Positions 7,424-15,649 are shown, numbered from the stretch's first letter. The stretch is DNA of 57,076 nucleotides from JBOHBN01 sp050698355 (GCA_050698355.1 JBOHBN010000315.1:1-57076), one strand, 5' to 3'. Notes: generated by a model from the letters alone, not told the origin. Made by a program: numbers and translations.

Positions 7424-10400
7424 ATGATCATCGTCGCCGTTCTCGGGGCGCTCGGTGCTGCCTTCTTCAACGCGCTCGCAGGCTACCTGCAGTACGGCGC
7501 CTCCAAGCAGGTGGCCGGCCGGGCTGCCCTGCACATGCGGCTACTGGTCGATCTCGGGAGAAACCGGCGCTGGCTCGCAGGAGCGGGCTCGGACATCACC
7601 GCCTTCGGCTTCCAGATCCTCGCCCTAGCCTTCGGCGCACTGATCTTCGTCCAGCCGTTGCTGGTGACGAGCCTGCTGATCATCGTCGCCATGCGAGGCG
7701 TCCGCAACCGGAAGCTCCCGCCGGTCGTCACCTGGGTCGCGGCCCTGCTCTGCTGCGGCGGGCTCAGCGGCTTCCTCTTGGTCGCACACCCGCGGCCGGG
7801 GACGCCCGCATCGCCCGTCCCTCCCGAGTTCCCACCGCTCGCCCTGGTCGCGACGCTCGCCGCGGTACTGCTCGGGTGCCTGGCGTTCGCCGCGCGCAGC
7901 AGCGGGAACCGGCGGGCGGTGGCACTCGCGATCGGCGCCGGCATGCTGTACGGGCTGACCGCCGGCCTGGCGAAGATCATCACCAGCCAGCTCGACCTCG
8001 GCGTAGCCGAGCCGTTCCAGCACTGGATGATCTACGCCGCGGTCGTACTCGGCATCACCGGCGCGCAGCTGAACCAGACCGCCTTCCAGGCAGGTGCGCT
8101 CGCGGCGCCGATCGCGGTCATCACGGTCATCGACCCCTTGACCAGCATCGCGGTCGGTTTGGGATGGTTGGGTGAGCGAGTCGACGTCAGCGCTGTCTCG
8201 CTGATCGTCGAGGCGCTGAGTCTCGCATGCATGATCGTAGGAATTGCGTTGTTGTCGCGCGAAACCCCACAGGTGAGCAGGGAACCCGAGCACTCACACT
8301 GGCGGACGGGCCGCTCCCTGACCGCGCCGTCGCCGAACGCGGGCGGGCAAGACGGGAGCGGCGTCACCGACGACACCGAGGCGGCGCGCCGTTCCTGGTG
8401 GCAGCAGCTGCTGCGACCGCGGCGGTCGTCGACCGGTCGCCACCCCCGTGACCTCGTACGGGCCGCCGTCGCGGCGGCCATCGCGACGCTGTGCACCCTC
8501 GCGGTAATGCAGGGTGGGGTAAACCCGGTCGAGAGCGCGATCGCGGAGCAGCTCCGCCGGCTACCCAACTGGCAGGTGGCATGGCACGCGATCATCTTGC
8601 TCGGTTCGCTCGGCGCCATCGCGACCATCGGCGCGATCCTGCTGTTCCTTGGCCGGTGGCGCATGGCGCTTACCAGCGCCGCCGCTGGGGCGCTCGCATC
8701 GGTGATCGCCGGGCTGGTATCAGCCGTCACCGGGGCGCGCACGCTCCACGCAGTCGCCAGTTCGGCGGCGAACCCGGTTGAACCGGCCATGGCCTTCCCC
8801 TCCGGACACGTCGCGGTGGCCGCTGCCCTCGCCGCCGCCGTCGCCCCGTACCTCGGACGGCCGGCCCGCAACTCGACCTGGATCGGCGTCCTCGCTGTCT
8901 GCGTCGCCGAGATCGTGCTGGGACGGCATCTGCCGCTCGGCGTGCTCGGTGGCGCGTTCCTCGGGGTCGCGGTGGCCTCTGCGCTGCACGTGCTGTTCGG
9001 CGCGCCGGGACGGCGGACGTCCGAGGGGGTCGTGCTCGAGGCGCTCGAGGCGGCCGGGATCGGAGTCAAGCGGATCGCGCCGAGCGCGGCGCGGTGGTGG
9101 GGTCCGCAGCGGTTCGACGTACACACGTCGGCCGGTGAGGCGCTCGAGGTCAAGGTCGTGCACCGGATGCACCGGCGGCTCGGGCTCTGGTACAAGCTGC
9201 GGCGACTGTTGGGCTCGTTCGGCACCGAGGTCGACGCCCGCCTTGCCTCGCCGTGGCACGAGGCCGACCACGAGGCGCTAGTCACGTTGATGGCCGAGCG
9301 TGCGGGCGTACGCACGCCGCGCATGGTGCTCGTCTCCGGGCTGGAGCACGGGCATGCGATCGTCGTACGCGAGGCGGTGTCTGGCAGGCATCCGACGCAC
9401 TGCGGCGACCAGCCGCCCGGAGCATGGGTCGATGACCTGTGGCGCCAGGTGAACATGCTCGCCAAGGCGGGCATCGCCCACCACGACCTGCAGTGCGAGA
9501 CGTTGCGCATCGACACCGAGAACCGTGTCTGGATCCTGGACTTCACCTTCGCCGAGGGCGGTGCGACTCCGGAGCACCGCGCTCAGGACGTCGCGGAGGT
9601 CCTCGTCTTCCTCGTCCCCCTCGTAGGCGTCGAGGCGGCTGTGGAGAGCGCTGCCCGCAACGTGGACGAGGAGACACTCCGCCGAGCCCTGCCGTACCTG
9701 CACCCGCTCGCGCTGCCGCCCCGCGTGCGCGCGCAACTGCAGGCCGAACGGCCCGTACTCGCCGAGGTACGCGAGACGCTCGCCGAGCAGACCGAGACGC
9801 CACCACAGTCGCGCGGGCTGCCGGTGCGGCCGTCCACCGTCGTGTCGCTGTGCCTGTTCGGCGCGGCGGTCTACGTGCTGCTGCCGCAGATCACCACCAT
9901 CGGCACGGTCGTCGACGAGCTCCGGCACGCGTACCCGGGCCCCGTCGCCGCCGCGGTGCTCGCGAGCCTCCTGGTGTTCCCCGTGAGCGCCCTCGCCGTC
10001 CACGGAGCGAGCCCCCGGCCGCTGGCGTTCTGGCGCACCACCGCGGTCCAGATAGCAGCGACGTTCGCCGGGCGGATCACACCCGGTGGTCTCGGCCTGG
10101 TCGGGGTCAACTACGTGTACCTCGAACGCACCGGCATGGGCAGGTCGGGCGCGGTCGGGGCGATCGCGCTCAACCGCGCCGCCGGTGTCGTCGTGTCCGG
10201 CGCGGGCATCGGCATCGGTGTGCTGCTGCTCGGCAGTTCGCCCACGCTCGGGCAGGTGCCACTGCCGCCGCTGTGGTCGCTACTCGCCGGCATCGCGGCG
10301 CTGATGGTGATCGCGGGTGTCGTCGTCAGCTATCCGCCCGGGCAGCGCCTCCTACGGTGGGGAGCGGACATCGTACGCGAGCTGTCCGGCACTCTCCGGC

Positions 10401-10738
10401 AACCCGCGCGGGCCGCCCAGCTGTTCGGCGGGGCGACCGGTTACCTGGCCGTCAACGCGCTCGGCCTGGTCGCCAGTCTGGCGGCGTTCGGACCTGAATT
10501 CTCCGTACCCACGGTCGTCGCCGTCTACCTCATCGGCGGAACGCTGGGGTCGGCGGCGCCCACGCCTGGCGGCCTGGGCGCGGTCGAAGCGGCACTCGTC
10601 GCGGGCCTCACCGCCACCGGCACCACGTCGAGCACCGCGGTCGCCGGGGTGCTGACGTTCCGGCTGGCGACGTTCTGGCTGCCGGTCGCGATCGGCCCGT
10701 TCGTGTCGCGGTGGCTGCAGCACCGTGAGGTGATCTGA
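7424..10738 (+). CDS. Four-module membrane protein: DMT/EamA-like transporter + PAP2-like + kinase-like + LPG-synthase-type flippase domain
   Basis: One uninterrupted frame of about 1104 residues. Residues 1-275 resemble a ten-helix DMT/EamA transporter. A polar linker (about 275-340) leads to a PAP2-like membrane phosphatase region (about 340-525) with AFPSGHVAVA at about 459 but a weak third motif (GRHLPLGVLGG instead of SRx5HxxSD). Residues about 525-760 look like an aminoglycoside/ABC1-type kinase fold: HHDLQCETLRID (about 686) and ILDFTFAEG, with the usual catalytic-loop Asn replaced by Thr. Residues about 775-1104 are a UPF0104/AglD-type flippase domain with GRITPGGLG (about 884) and PTPGGLGAVEA (about 1047). 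PAP2-kinase-UPF0104 fusions are known in actinobacteria; the N-terminal DMT module is the unusual part. The ATG at 7424 has GGAAGG eight bases upstream. Role probably in envelope lipid or polyprenyl handling, by inference. Confidence 0.85.
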   Translation: MIIVAVLGALGAAFFNALAGYLQYGASKQVAGRAALHMRLLVDLGRNRRWLAGAGSDITAFGFQILALAFGALIFVQPLLVTSLLIIVAMRGVRNRKLPPVVTWVAALLCCGGLSGFLLVAHPRPGTPASPVPPEFPPLALVATLAAVLLGCLAFAARSSGNRRAVALAIGAGMLYGLTAGLAKIITSQLDLGVAEPFQHWMIYAAVVLGITGAQLNQTAFQAGALAAPIAVITVIDPLTSIAVGLGWLGERVDVSAVSLIVEALSLACMIVGIALLSRETPQVSREPEHSHWRTGRSLTAPSPNAGGQDGSGVTDDTEAARRSWWQQLLRPRRSSTGRHPRDLVRAAVAAAIATLCTLAVMQGGVNPVESAIAEQLRRLPNWQVAWHAIILLGSLGAIATIGAILLFLGRWRMALTSAAAGALASVIAGLVSAVTGARTLHAVASSAANPVEPAMAFPSGHVAVAAALAAAVAPYLGRPARNSTWIGVLAVCVAEIVLGRHLPLGVLGGAFLGVAVASALHVLFGAPGRRTSEGVVLEALEAAGIGVKRIAPSAARWWGPQRFDVHTSAGEALEVKVVHRMHRRLGLWYKLRRLLGSFGTEVDARLASPWHEADHEALVTLMAERAGVRTPRMVLVSGLEHGHAIVVREAVSGRHPTHCGDQPPGAWVDDLWRQVNMLAKAGIAHHDLQCETLRIDTENRVWILDFTFAEGGATPEHRAQDVAEVLVFLVPLVGVEAAVESAARNVDEETLRRALPYLHPLALPPRVRAQLQAERPVLAEVRETLAEQTETPPQSRGLPVRPSTVVSLCLFGAAVYVLLPQITTIGTVVDELRHAYPGPVAAAVLASLLVFPVSALAVHGASPRPLAFWRTTAVQIAATFAGRITPGGLGLVGVNYVYLERTGMGRSGAVGAIALNRAAGVVVSGAGIGIGVLLLGSSPTLGQVPLPPLWSLLAGIAALMVIAGVVVSYPPGQRLLRWGADIVRELSGTLRQPARAAQLFGGATGYLAVNALGLVASLAAFGPEFSVPTVVAVYLIGGTLGSAAPTPGGLGAVEAALVAGLTATGTTSSTAVAGVLTFRLATFWLPVAIGPFVSRWLQHREVI

Positions 10739-10917
10739 CCATCCCGACCCGCCCCACAGACCGTATGAGCCCGGCCACGCTGACGGGCAGGGGGCGCGAC
10801 CACCGAAGCGATCTGTCTAGCATCGATGCGGCTTCGTTACAAAGACGCTCCGCGCCGCCCGCGTACAGCGCCGTGCCGGCGACCAGAACCACAATCATGA
10901 TCGTGAAGGGATGACGT

Positions 10918-11898
10918 ATGCCACTGGCGGACCTGCCCGGCTCGAGGTTGCTCGCCGCAGCCGGGCCCCTGCGCGATTGGTGGAGCGAGCACGCGGCCTC
11001 CTTGATCACGGTCCCGCTCCGCATCCTCCTCATCGTCCTGGTCGCCGTCGTGCTGCGGTACGCGGTGCACAAGCTCGTGAGCCGCGGCCTGCGGTACGTG
11101 ATCGAGAAACCGCCCGGCCGGCAGCTGGCGACACGGTGGACCGCCCGCAAGGGGACGCAGGCCACCCAACGCATCGCCGCGGAACGCCGCCGGCAGCGTG
11201 CCGAAACCCTGACCTCGGTGCTGCGCAGCGCGTCCACCGCCATCGTCTTCACGATCGCCGCGGTGATCATCATCGGAGAGCTCGGCGTGAACCTGGGGCC
11301 GATCATCGCCAGCATCGGGATCATCGGGCTGGCCGTCGGCTTCGGCGCGCAGAGTCTGGTCAGCGACATCATCGCGGGGATCTTCATGCTCGCCGAGGAC
11401 CAGTACGGCGTCGGTGACTGGGTCGACGTCGGCACGACGTCCGGGACGGTCGAGGAGGTCGGCCTGCGTACCACCCAGTTGCGCGACGTGGACGGTGCGC
11501 TGTGGTTCATCCGCAACGGACAGATCACCGCCGTCGGCAACAGCAGTCAGGACTGGGCGCGCGCCTGGCTGGAGATCCCAGTGCCGTACGAGGCGGACAT
11601 CGACCGGGTCACCCAGGTGCTGAAGGACACCGCGACGACGCTGCGAGACGACCCGGAGTACGGACACGCGATCCTCGGCGACCCGGAGATCTGGGGTGTC
11701 GGCTCGCTCACCGGCGACACCATCACGATCCAACTCGCCGTGATCACCGCGCCGTCCGAGCAGTGGGGGGTCGCCCGCGAGCTGCGCCGGCGCATCAAGG
11801 ATGCCTTCGACCTGCACGGGCTCCGCGTCTCGCTTCCGCAGCAGACCATCTGGATGCGCACGGACGGAGCGACGCGGGCGCCGGAGCCGACCCCGTAG
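10918..11898 (+). CDS. mscS: Small-conductance mechanosensitive channel, MscS family
   Basis: A 326-residue channel protein that opens under membrane tension and releases solutes on osmotic downshift. The pore helix and the start of the beta domain are recognisable: GIIGLAVGFGAQSLVSDIIAGIFML followed by EDQYGVGDWVDVG, the core signature of the family. Three hydrophobic helices precede this. The ATG at 10918 follows a GAAGGGATG context. It lies 179 bases after the fusion gene; that gap shows no gene and no clear terminator. Confidence 0.92.
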   Translation: MPLADLPGSRLLAAAGPLRDWWSEHAASLITVPLRILLIVLVAVVLRYAVHKLVSRGLRYVIEKPPGRQLATRWTARKGTQATQRIAAERRRQRAETLTSVLRSASTAIVFTIAAVIIIGELGVNLGPIIASIGIIGLAVGFGAQSLVSDIIAGIFMLAEDQYGVGDWVDVGTTSGTVEEVGLRTTQLRDVDGALWFIRNGQITAVGNSSQDWARAWLEIPVPYEADIDRVTQVLKDTATTLRDDPEYGHAILGDPEIWGVGSLTGDTITIQLAVITAPSEQWGVARELRRRIKDAFDLHGLRVSLPQQTIWMRTDGATRAPEPTP

Positions 11899-12019
11899 CC
11901 ACTAACCGAACCTCCGCGACGTGCCCGAGTACACTGCGTAAGATTCGGCCGCTGTAGGCTTGTGTGACCTTGTACACCTGCGGCGGTGTTCGTGACCCCC
12001 CGACAGCGAGGAGTGGATG

Positions 12020-12559
12020 ATGAGTCCGTCGCGGATCCATCCCCACGCTCGGCACCGCGTGGACGTAGTGCGGTTGTGGGCCGGCGGTGCGGCAACGATG
12101 ATCGTTGCCGCGGGCGTTGCCCTGGTGGGCATGCTCGCCATCGACGCGCTGTTCAGCCTGGGAAGCCTCCAGCAGTACCGCGACGACATCTACGTGGGCG
12201 ACAAGGTCACGCTCGCGATCGCCTCCGCTCTTGCCGCGCTGGCGGCGACGGGACTGCTCCACCTGCTGATGTTGGGCGCGCCACGCGCACACAAGTTCTT
12301 CGGGTGGATCGCGGGACTGGCCATCGTGGCCCTCATCCTCGAGGAATTCCTCACCGGGTACGGGCTGCTCGACAAGCTCATGACTAGCGCGCTCTACCTG
12401 GTCATCGGCATCGCGATCACCTCGCTGCTCAGCGGCGTGGCGCGCACCGCGATTCGGTACGAGCGGCACGGCGAGCGCGATACCCGCTACGACCGCGACA
12501 CTCGATACATGGACACCGGTTACTATCGGGAGGACGACACCTACCGCTTTCGCCGCTGA
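12020..12559 (+). CDS. Four-helix membrane protein with charged Arg/Asp/Tyr-rich tail (unknown; possibly DUF6069-like)
   Basis: A 179-residue protein with about four hydrophobic helices (around residues 20-45, 63-82, 95-113 and 122-145) and a strongly charged C-terminus made of repeated DTRY/RDTRYMDTGYY units. The topology resembles small actinobacterial DUF6069-type membrane proteins but I cannot confirm this. The second of two adjacent ATGs (12020) is preferred because GAGGAG lies six bases upstream. No functional partner is evident; it is convergent with the remnant at 12561. Confidence 0.72.
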   Translation: MSPSRIHPHARHRVDVVRLWAGGAATMIVAAGVALVGMLAIDALFSLGSLQQYRDDIYVGDKVTLAIASALAALAATGLLHLLMLGAPRAHKFFGWIAGLAIVALILEEFLTGYGLLDKLMTSALYLVIGIAITSLLSGVARTAIRYERHGERDTRYDRDTRYMDTGYYREDDTYRFRR

Positions 12560-12560
12560 T

Positions 12561-12683
12561 CTACGATCGCGTACGCACGTCGTCGGCGTCCAGATCCACC
12601 GCCGGGAATCCGAGCGCGCCCAGGTGCCGAATCGTGCTCGATTTCCCGGTGGCCGACATGCCGGTAAGCAAGATGCGGGGCAC
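12561..12683 (-). pseudogene. Truncated N-terminal fragment of a P-loop kinase/ATPase
   Basis: Forty codons from a GTG at 12683 read PRILLTGMSATGKSSTIRHLG and then FPAVDLDADDV before a TAG. The Walker A motif GMSATGKSS at the extreme N-terminus is that of small shikimate-kinase/AAA-like proteins of about 180 residues, but everything after residue 40 is missing and the next gene begins immediately. It is best read as a 3'-deleted gene, too short to form a P-loop fold. Confidence 0.6.
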
Positions 12684-12698
12684 GCCTCATTGTGACAA

Positions 12699-13217
12699 TC
12701 ACCGCCTTACTGACGTTGCCGGGTCAAGGCGTAGTTCGACCATCGGCAGCTCGGTGTCATGTTCGCTGATGGGCGTCCCGAGTGTGTTCTCCAGGATGTT
12801 CTTGAACTTCGCCCATGCCCTCGGGTGCTGACGTACGTACTCCGCGAGGACGGCGTCTGCGTCCGCGGTCGGCAACTGCCGGGCCGTGGCAGCCCGGTGC
12901 ACCTGACCGGCCACGGACACGCGGACACCGGGGTTGGCCATAAGGTTGCGGAACCATTGGGCGCGGGCGCCGAAGCCTGACGCGACGACGTAGACATCTG
13001 GTGACGGGTGGCCGATGACCTCGAGCACCACGTAGCGTTTGGTGCCGGTCTTCCGGCCGATGTGCTCGAGCATCAGCACCCGCGAACCGAACAAGAAACC
13101 CAACCGGGCCCGGTACAACCAGATCGGCGCCCGCATCAGGGTGCGGTTCCCGAGCACGCGCGCACCGCCTTTGCCGATCGCGCTCGACTTGGCCGGAGGT
13201 GTTACAGCGTCGGGCAT
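12699..13217 (-). CDS. Deazaflavin (F420)-dependent nitroreductase / quinone reductase, Ddn-like
   Basis: A 172-residue split-barrel protein of the actinobacterial Ddn/FDOR-A family. The signature LEHIGRKTGTKRYVVLEV (about residues 50-67), the following VASGFGARAQWFRNLMANP and the C-terminal tail with FKNILENTLGTPI are typical of F420H2-dependent quinone or nitro-compound reductases. It starts three bases after the TetR stop on the same strand, so the regulator very probably controls it. The physiological substrate is unknown. Confidence 0.86.
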   Translation of the reverse strand: MPDAVTPPAKSSAIGKGGARVLGNRTLMRAPIWLYRARLGFLFGSRVLMLEHIGRKTGTKRYVVLEVIGHPSPDVYVVASGFGARAQWFRNLMANPGVRVSVAGQVHRAATARQLPTADADAVLAEYVRQHPRAWAKFKNILENTLGTPISEHDTELPMVELRLDPATSVRR

Positions 13218-13220
13218 GAC

Positions 13221-13883
13221 CTACCTCGATTCATCTCGCTTGACGACAGCACGCCGGTCAGCTCCGGCGGGGCGCACTCCTAACCCGTCGCGGTAGACCG
13301 AGAGGACCTCGGTGCCCCAACGCCGCATACCCGAGGCCGACAACGGATCGACGCCGAGTGCCTCACGCACACGGTCACGCAGGATCAGTACCGCGAGATC
13401 GTTGACGAGCAGGAATGTGGCGCGCGCTTCCGGATCGGCACCCGCACTGGCCGTGCCTGCGGCCGTCATGCGAGCGAGCGCGTCCCGACTGACCTCGTAC
13501 AGCTTCCCGAACAGCACCGTGCCCACCGGCCCATCCGCCACAAGCAACCGCCCCAGATACGCGGGGATCGCAGAGTCGGCAGGAAGGTTCGCTGCCACCA
13601 TCTCGGCCAGGGACGGCACCGCCCGCTGGTCAAAGAGCTCGGAACCGGGCTTCTCGACGACCTGGGCCAGCATCGCCTCGAACACCCTCGCCACGTGTTC
13701 GTCGACCTCCGCACACAGGCCGTCCTTGGACCCGTAGTGGCGCACGACAAGCGCCGGCGAGACACCGGCTGCCGCGGCGATATCGCGGATGGTCACAGCA
13801 CCAGTGCCGCGCTCGCCGAACAGCCGCAGCGCCTCGTCACGGATCCTGGCCCGTGCCGTACGGTCGTCCGGGAGTGACTGCAT
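13221..13883 (-). CDS. TetR-family transcriptional regulator
   Basis: A 220-residue repressor with an N-terminal helix-turn-helix (LRLFGERGTGAVTIRDIAAAAGVSPALVVRHYGSK, written here in two parts: residues about 17-31 and 32-50) and a variable ligand domain. The ATG at 13883 was chosen because a promoter places the transcription start on this codon, giving a leaderless mRNA; an upstream in-frame start at 13919 would overlap that promoter. It forms a two-gene operon with the Ddn-like oxidoreductase and probably represses itself through the inverted repeat at 13893-13910. Confidence 0.88.
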   Translation of the reverse strand: MQSLPDDRTARARIRDEALRLFGERGTGAVTIRDIAAAAGVSPALVVRHYGSKDGLCAEVDEHVARVFEAMLAQVVEKPGSELFDQRAVPSLAEMVAANLPADSAIPAYLGRLLVADGPVGTVLFGKLYEVSRDALARMTAAGTASAGADPEARATFLLVNDLAVLILRDRVREALGVDPLSASGMRRWGTEVLSVYRDGLGVRPAGADRRAVVKRDESR

Positions 13884-13890
13884 GTTTTCT

Positions 13891-13919
13891 ATAGTAAACG
13901 TATGTTCACTTGCTCGCAA
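13891..13919 (-). promoter_or_regulatory. Leaderless promoter with overlapping TetR operator
   Basis: On the minus strand TTGCGA (13914-13919) and TACTAT (13891-13896) are 17 bases apart, and the start codon A is eight bases after the -10 box. The imperfect inverted repeat AGTGAACATACGTTTACT (13893-13910) covers the spacer and part of the -10 box, where a bound repressor would block polymerase. Confidence 0.6.
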
Positions 13920-13934
13920 GGAGCGCGTGCCGTT

Positions 13935-13962
13935 CCCGAGGACAGCGCGCCGGCGCCGGTGC
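13935..13962. repeat. Partial copy of GC-rich dispersed repeat S
   Basis: Begins CCCGAGGACAGCGCGCCGGC, which recurs at 14584 and, with substitutions, at 16313 and 19239. It lies in the gene-free stretch 13884-14243, which otherwise holds only repeat R1. Confidence 0.5.
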
Positions 13963-14085
13963 GCTACTACACCTGGATCACTGTCAGTTCCGCTCCTTCT
14001 CGATCCACGCTGCCGCTAGGGTACGGGGACGAAAGACATTGGGGGGTCAGGTGAGGCGGTACAGCGGCTGCGTCAGCTGGCGGCG

Positions 14086-14209
14086 CCGCTCGTAGGCCGG
14101 AGTGGAGCGTGTCCAGGGTCGAGCTTGCTCGATCGCGTGTGACGTGCCGTAGGCGTCCTTGACACGCGGAATGGAGGCCGACGACTTGCCCCCGTAGAGG
14201 AGAACGGGA
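14086..14209. repeat. Dispersed structured repeat R, copy 1 (5'-truncated)
   Basis: Starts CCGCTCGTAGGCCGGAGTGG and ends in GTAGAGGAGAACGGGA. The middle contains the hairpin TCGAGCTTGCTCGA. Copies at 15650-15797 and 18609-18761 share the same order of blocks. This copy lacks the 5' extension containing the inverted terminal sequence and has a damaged inner hairpin. Confidence 0.8.
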
Positions 14210-14243
14210 CCGCGCGCTGGACGCTGTCTGGTGAGAGGCGGGC

Positions 14244-14694
14244 ATGGACGTTCGTCGGCTGGTGGAGGAGATCAAGGCGGTGTCTCGGCTGTACGCGGAG
14301 CGCCATGGCATCGACAGGGACGGCGACTGGGTCATGCTGAAGCTCCAGGAGGAGGTCGGGGAACTGACCCAAGCTTTTCTGATGTGTACCGGACGCGCAC
14401 GAGGGGAAGTCGCCGGACGAGCTGGAGTACGGGTTCCGATCTGAGCTAGCCGACGTGCTTGCGCACCTGCTGCTATTGGCACGTCACTACGGTGTTGACG
14501 TGCAGGACGCGATCGAACGCAAATGGCTTGTGTGGAATCCGGCCTGGCCAGCCTCAGACGATCGCAGGGCCATGGCCGGTCAGCCCGAGGACAGCGCGCC
14601 GGCGCCGCCCGCAGGGGCGCGGCCGGCAACGCGCCGCCAAGCGCGCCTTTATCGCGAAGCGCGCTCGGAGGATTTCGAACCCCCAACCTTCTGA
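14244..14694 (+). pseudogene. MazG-like nucleotide pyrophosphohydrolase, frameshifted
   Basis: The first frame reads MDVRRLVEEIKAVSRLYAER and then VMLKLQEEVGELTQAF, the EEVGEL metal-binding helix of MazG-like NTP pyrophosphohydrolases. It runs out of frame after a GGGG run near 14394; the next frame continues KSPDELEYGFRSELADVLAHL and LLLARHYGVDVQDAIERKW, the rest of the domain with its second acidic motif. Removing one G restores one continuous domain. The tail then runs through repeat S and into the tRNA-derived att sequence, where it stops at 14694. The ATG has GAGAGG upstream. Most likely a recent one-base insertion; a programmed shift or sequencing error cannot be excluded. Confidence 0.75.
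14584..14650. repeat. GC-rich dispersed repeat S, copy 2
   Basis: CCCGAGGACAGCGCGCCGGC followed by a GC-rich palindromic stretch (GCCGCCCGCAGGGGCG). It directly precedes the first tRNA-derived att copy and matches the copies at 13935 and 16313. Confidence 0.6.
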
Positions 14695-14701
14695 TCCGTA
14701 G
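14659..14701. repeat. att-like copy 1 of the tRNA-Arg 3' end
   Basis: Forty-three bases (GCGCGCTCGGAGG to TCTGATCCGTAG) reproduce the 3' end of the tRNA-Arg gene at 19526-19601 from the anticodon loop to the acceptor, with two mismatches in the T-arm. It is a site scar left by integration of an element that used tRNA-Arg as its attachment site, not a tRNA gene. Confidence 0.85.
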
Positions 14702-14897
14702 CTGATCGAGGGGCGTCTATGGCCGTCTACGTGTTGCCGATCCTCGGTGCGAGGAGTGAGTCGCGCTCTTAACCGGTCCATGATCGTCCGGGCCAATCCA
14801 GGAGCCCTGTTAGCAACGCCGTTAGCAGCGACCATGATCCTCGGCGTACTCGCCTACGGCCAGTCAGGGTGCGACACTGGAACACAGGGAGGTGGCA

Positions 14898-15083
14898 GTG
14901 ACCACGTACCGCGCCGAGCATCCGTTCCCGTCGGGTTCGCAGCCACGGGTCGAGGAGCTGTTCCAGGACAGCGAGCCGATCCGCTCTGCGGACGATCTCG
15001 CTCGTGAGGGCGTCTTTGATGACGGCGAGGTGGAGGAGTTCCTCGCCGACCTGTACGCGATGCGACGGGCCGACCTCGCCTGA
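14898..15083 (+). CDS. Putative antitoxin of a VapBC-like pair (cell 1)
   Basis: A 61-residue acidic protein (VTTYRAEHPFPSGSQPRV, then SIRSADDLAREGVFDDGEV-like sequence: RSADDLAREGVFDDGEVEEF). I recognise no named antitoxin family, but it ends two bases before a PIN-domain toxin gene, the standard arrangement. The GTG at 14898 is chosen because AGGGAGG lies five bases upstream of it; a GTG at 14892 would overlap that site. Confidence 0.65.
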   Translation: MTTYRAEHPFPSGSQPRVEELFQDSEPIRSADDLAREGVFDDGEVEEFLADLYAMRRADLA

Positions 15084-15085
15084 CC

Positions 15086-15487
15086 ATGCGACGGGTCATT
15101 CTGGACACAGACGTCGCTTCGCTTAGCATCAAGCACCGGTTGCCTGCTTCGTTGCTGCGGGAGCTGGTGGCCGCCCAAGTCGGGATCACGTTCGTCACCT
15201 TGGGCGAGTTGACCCGTTGGGCCACATTGCGGCAGTGGGGGACGCGCCGACGTATGGAGTTGGCGGGCTGGTTGGGCTCGCGCCCGACGTTGCCGTATAG
15301 CGATGACGTAGCGCGTACGTGGGGGGAGATCTCTGCGCGTGCGGTGCGTCGTGGTCGGCCTCGGCCACAGAATGACACCTGGATCGCGTCGTGCTGCTTG
15401 GTCTATGAACTGCCGCTGGCGACATTCAATCGCAAGGACTTCGAGGATTTCGCGGAACACGAGGGCCTGATCTTGATCGGTACGTAA
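15086..15487 (+). CDS. vapC: VapC-like PIN-domain ribonuclease toxin (cell 1)
   Basis: A 133-residue PIN-domain protein. The acidic active-site residues are visible: ILDTDVAS (Asp at about 7 and 9), the glutamate in VTLGELTRW (about 42), the aspartate in RPQNDTWIA (about 95) and the late FNRKDFEDF (about 115). VapC toxins cleave tRNA or rRNA when their antitoxin is lost. Its ATG follows the antitoxin stop by two bases. The product differs clearly from the second PIN toxin at 17786, so the two pairs are not a local duplication. Confidence 0.87.
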   Translation: MRRVILDTDVASLSIKHRLPASLLRELVAAQVGITFVTLGELTRWATLRQWGTRRRMELAGWLGSRPTLPYSDDVARTWGEISARAVRRGRPRPQNDTWIASCCLVYELPLATFNRKDFEDFAEHEGLILIGT

Positions 15488-15649
15488 CGTCGTGGTCTCG
15501 CCCCCGTTTCCGTCAAGGTGTTGATAACCAGCTTGGAAGATCGTTTCGCGCCTCGGCCGAGCGTGGCTGCACGCCTGCTGCTTGCCCTGGTGGACGCGGT
15601 GAGTGACCTTGGCTGACCGCCCGTGGAGGCACGCAGAGGGCACGCCGGC
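15488..15649. other. Intergenic stretch between vapC and repeat R2
   Basis: I see no gene here. It contains AT-richer sequence than its surroundings right after the vapC stop and leads into repeat R2, so the whole gap 15488-15835 holds only the repeat. Confidence 0.4.

Noticed and set aside
7403..7424. TTG start for the fusion protein
   Set aside because: The ATG seven codons later has a GGAAGG site at the right distance; nothing supports the TTG.
8032..9546. Long minus-strand open frame opposite the fusion protein
   Set aside because: Ser/Thr/Ala/Arg-rich composition with no motif, while the plus strand carries recognisable PSGH and kinase-like motifs.
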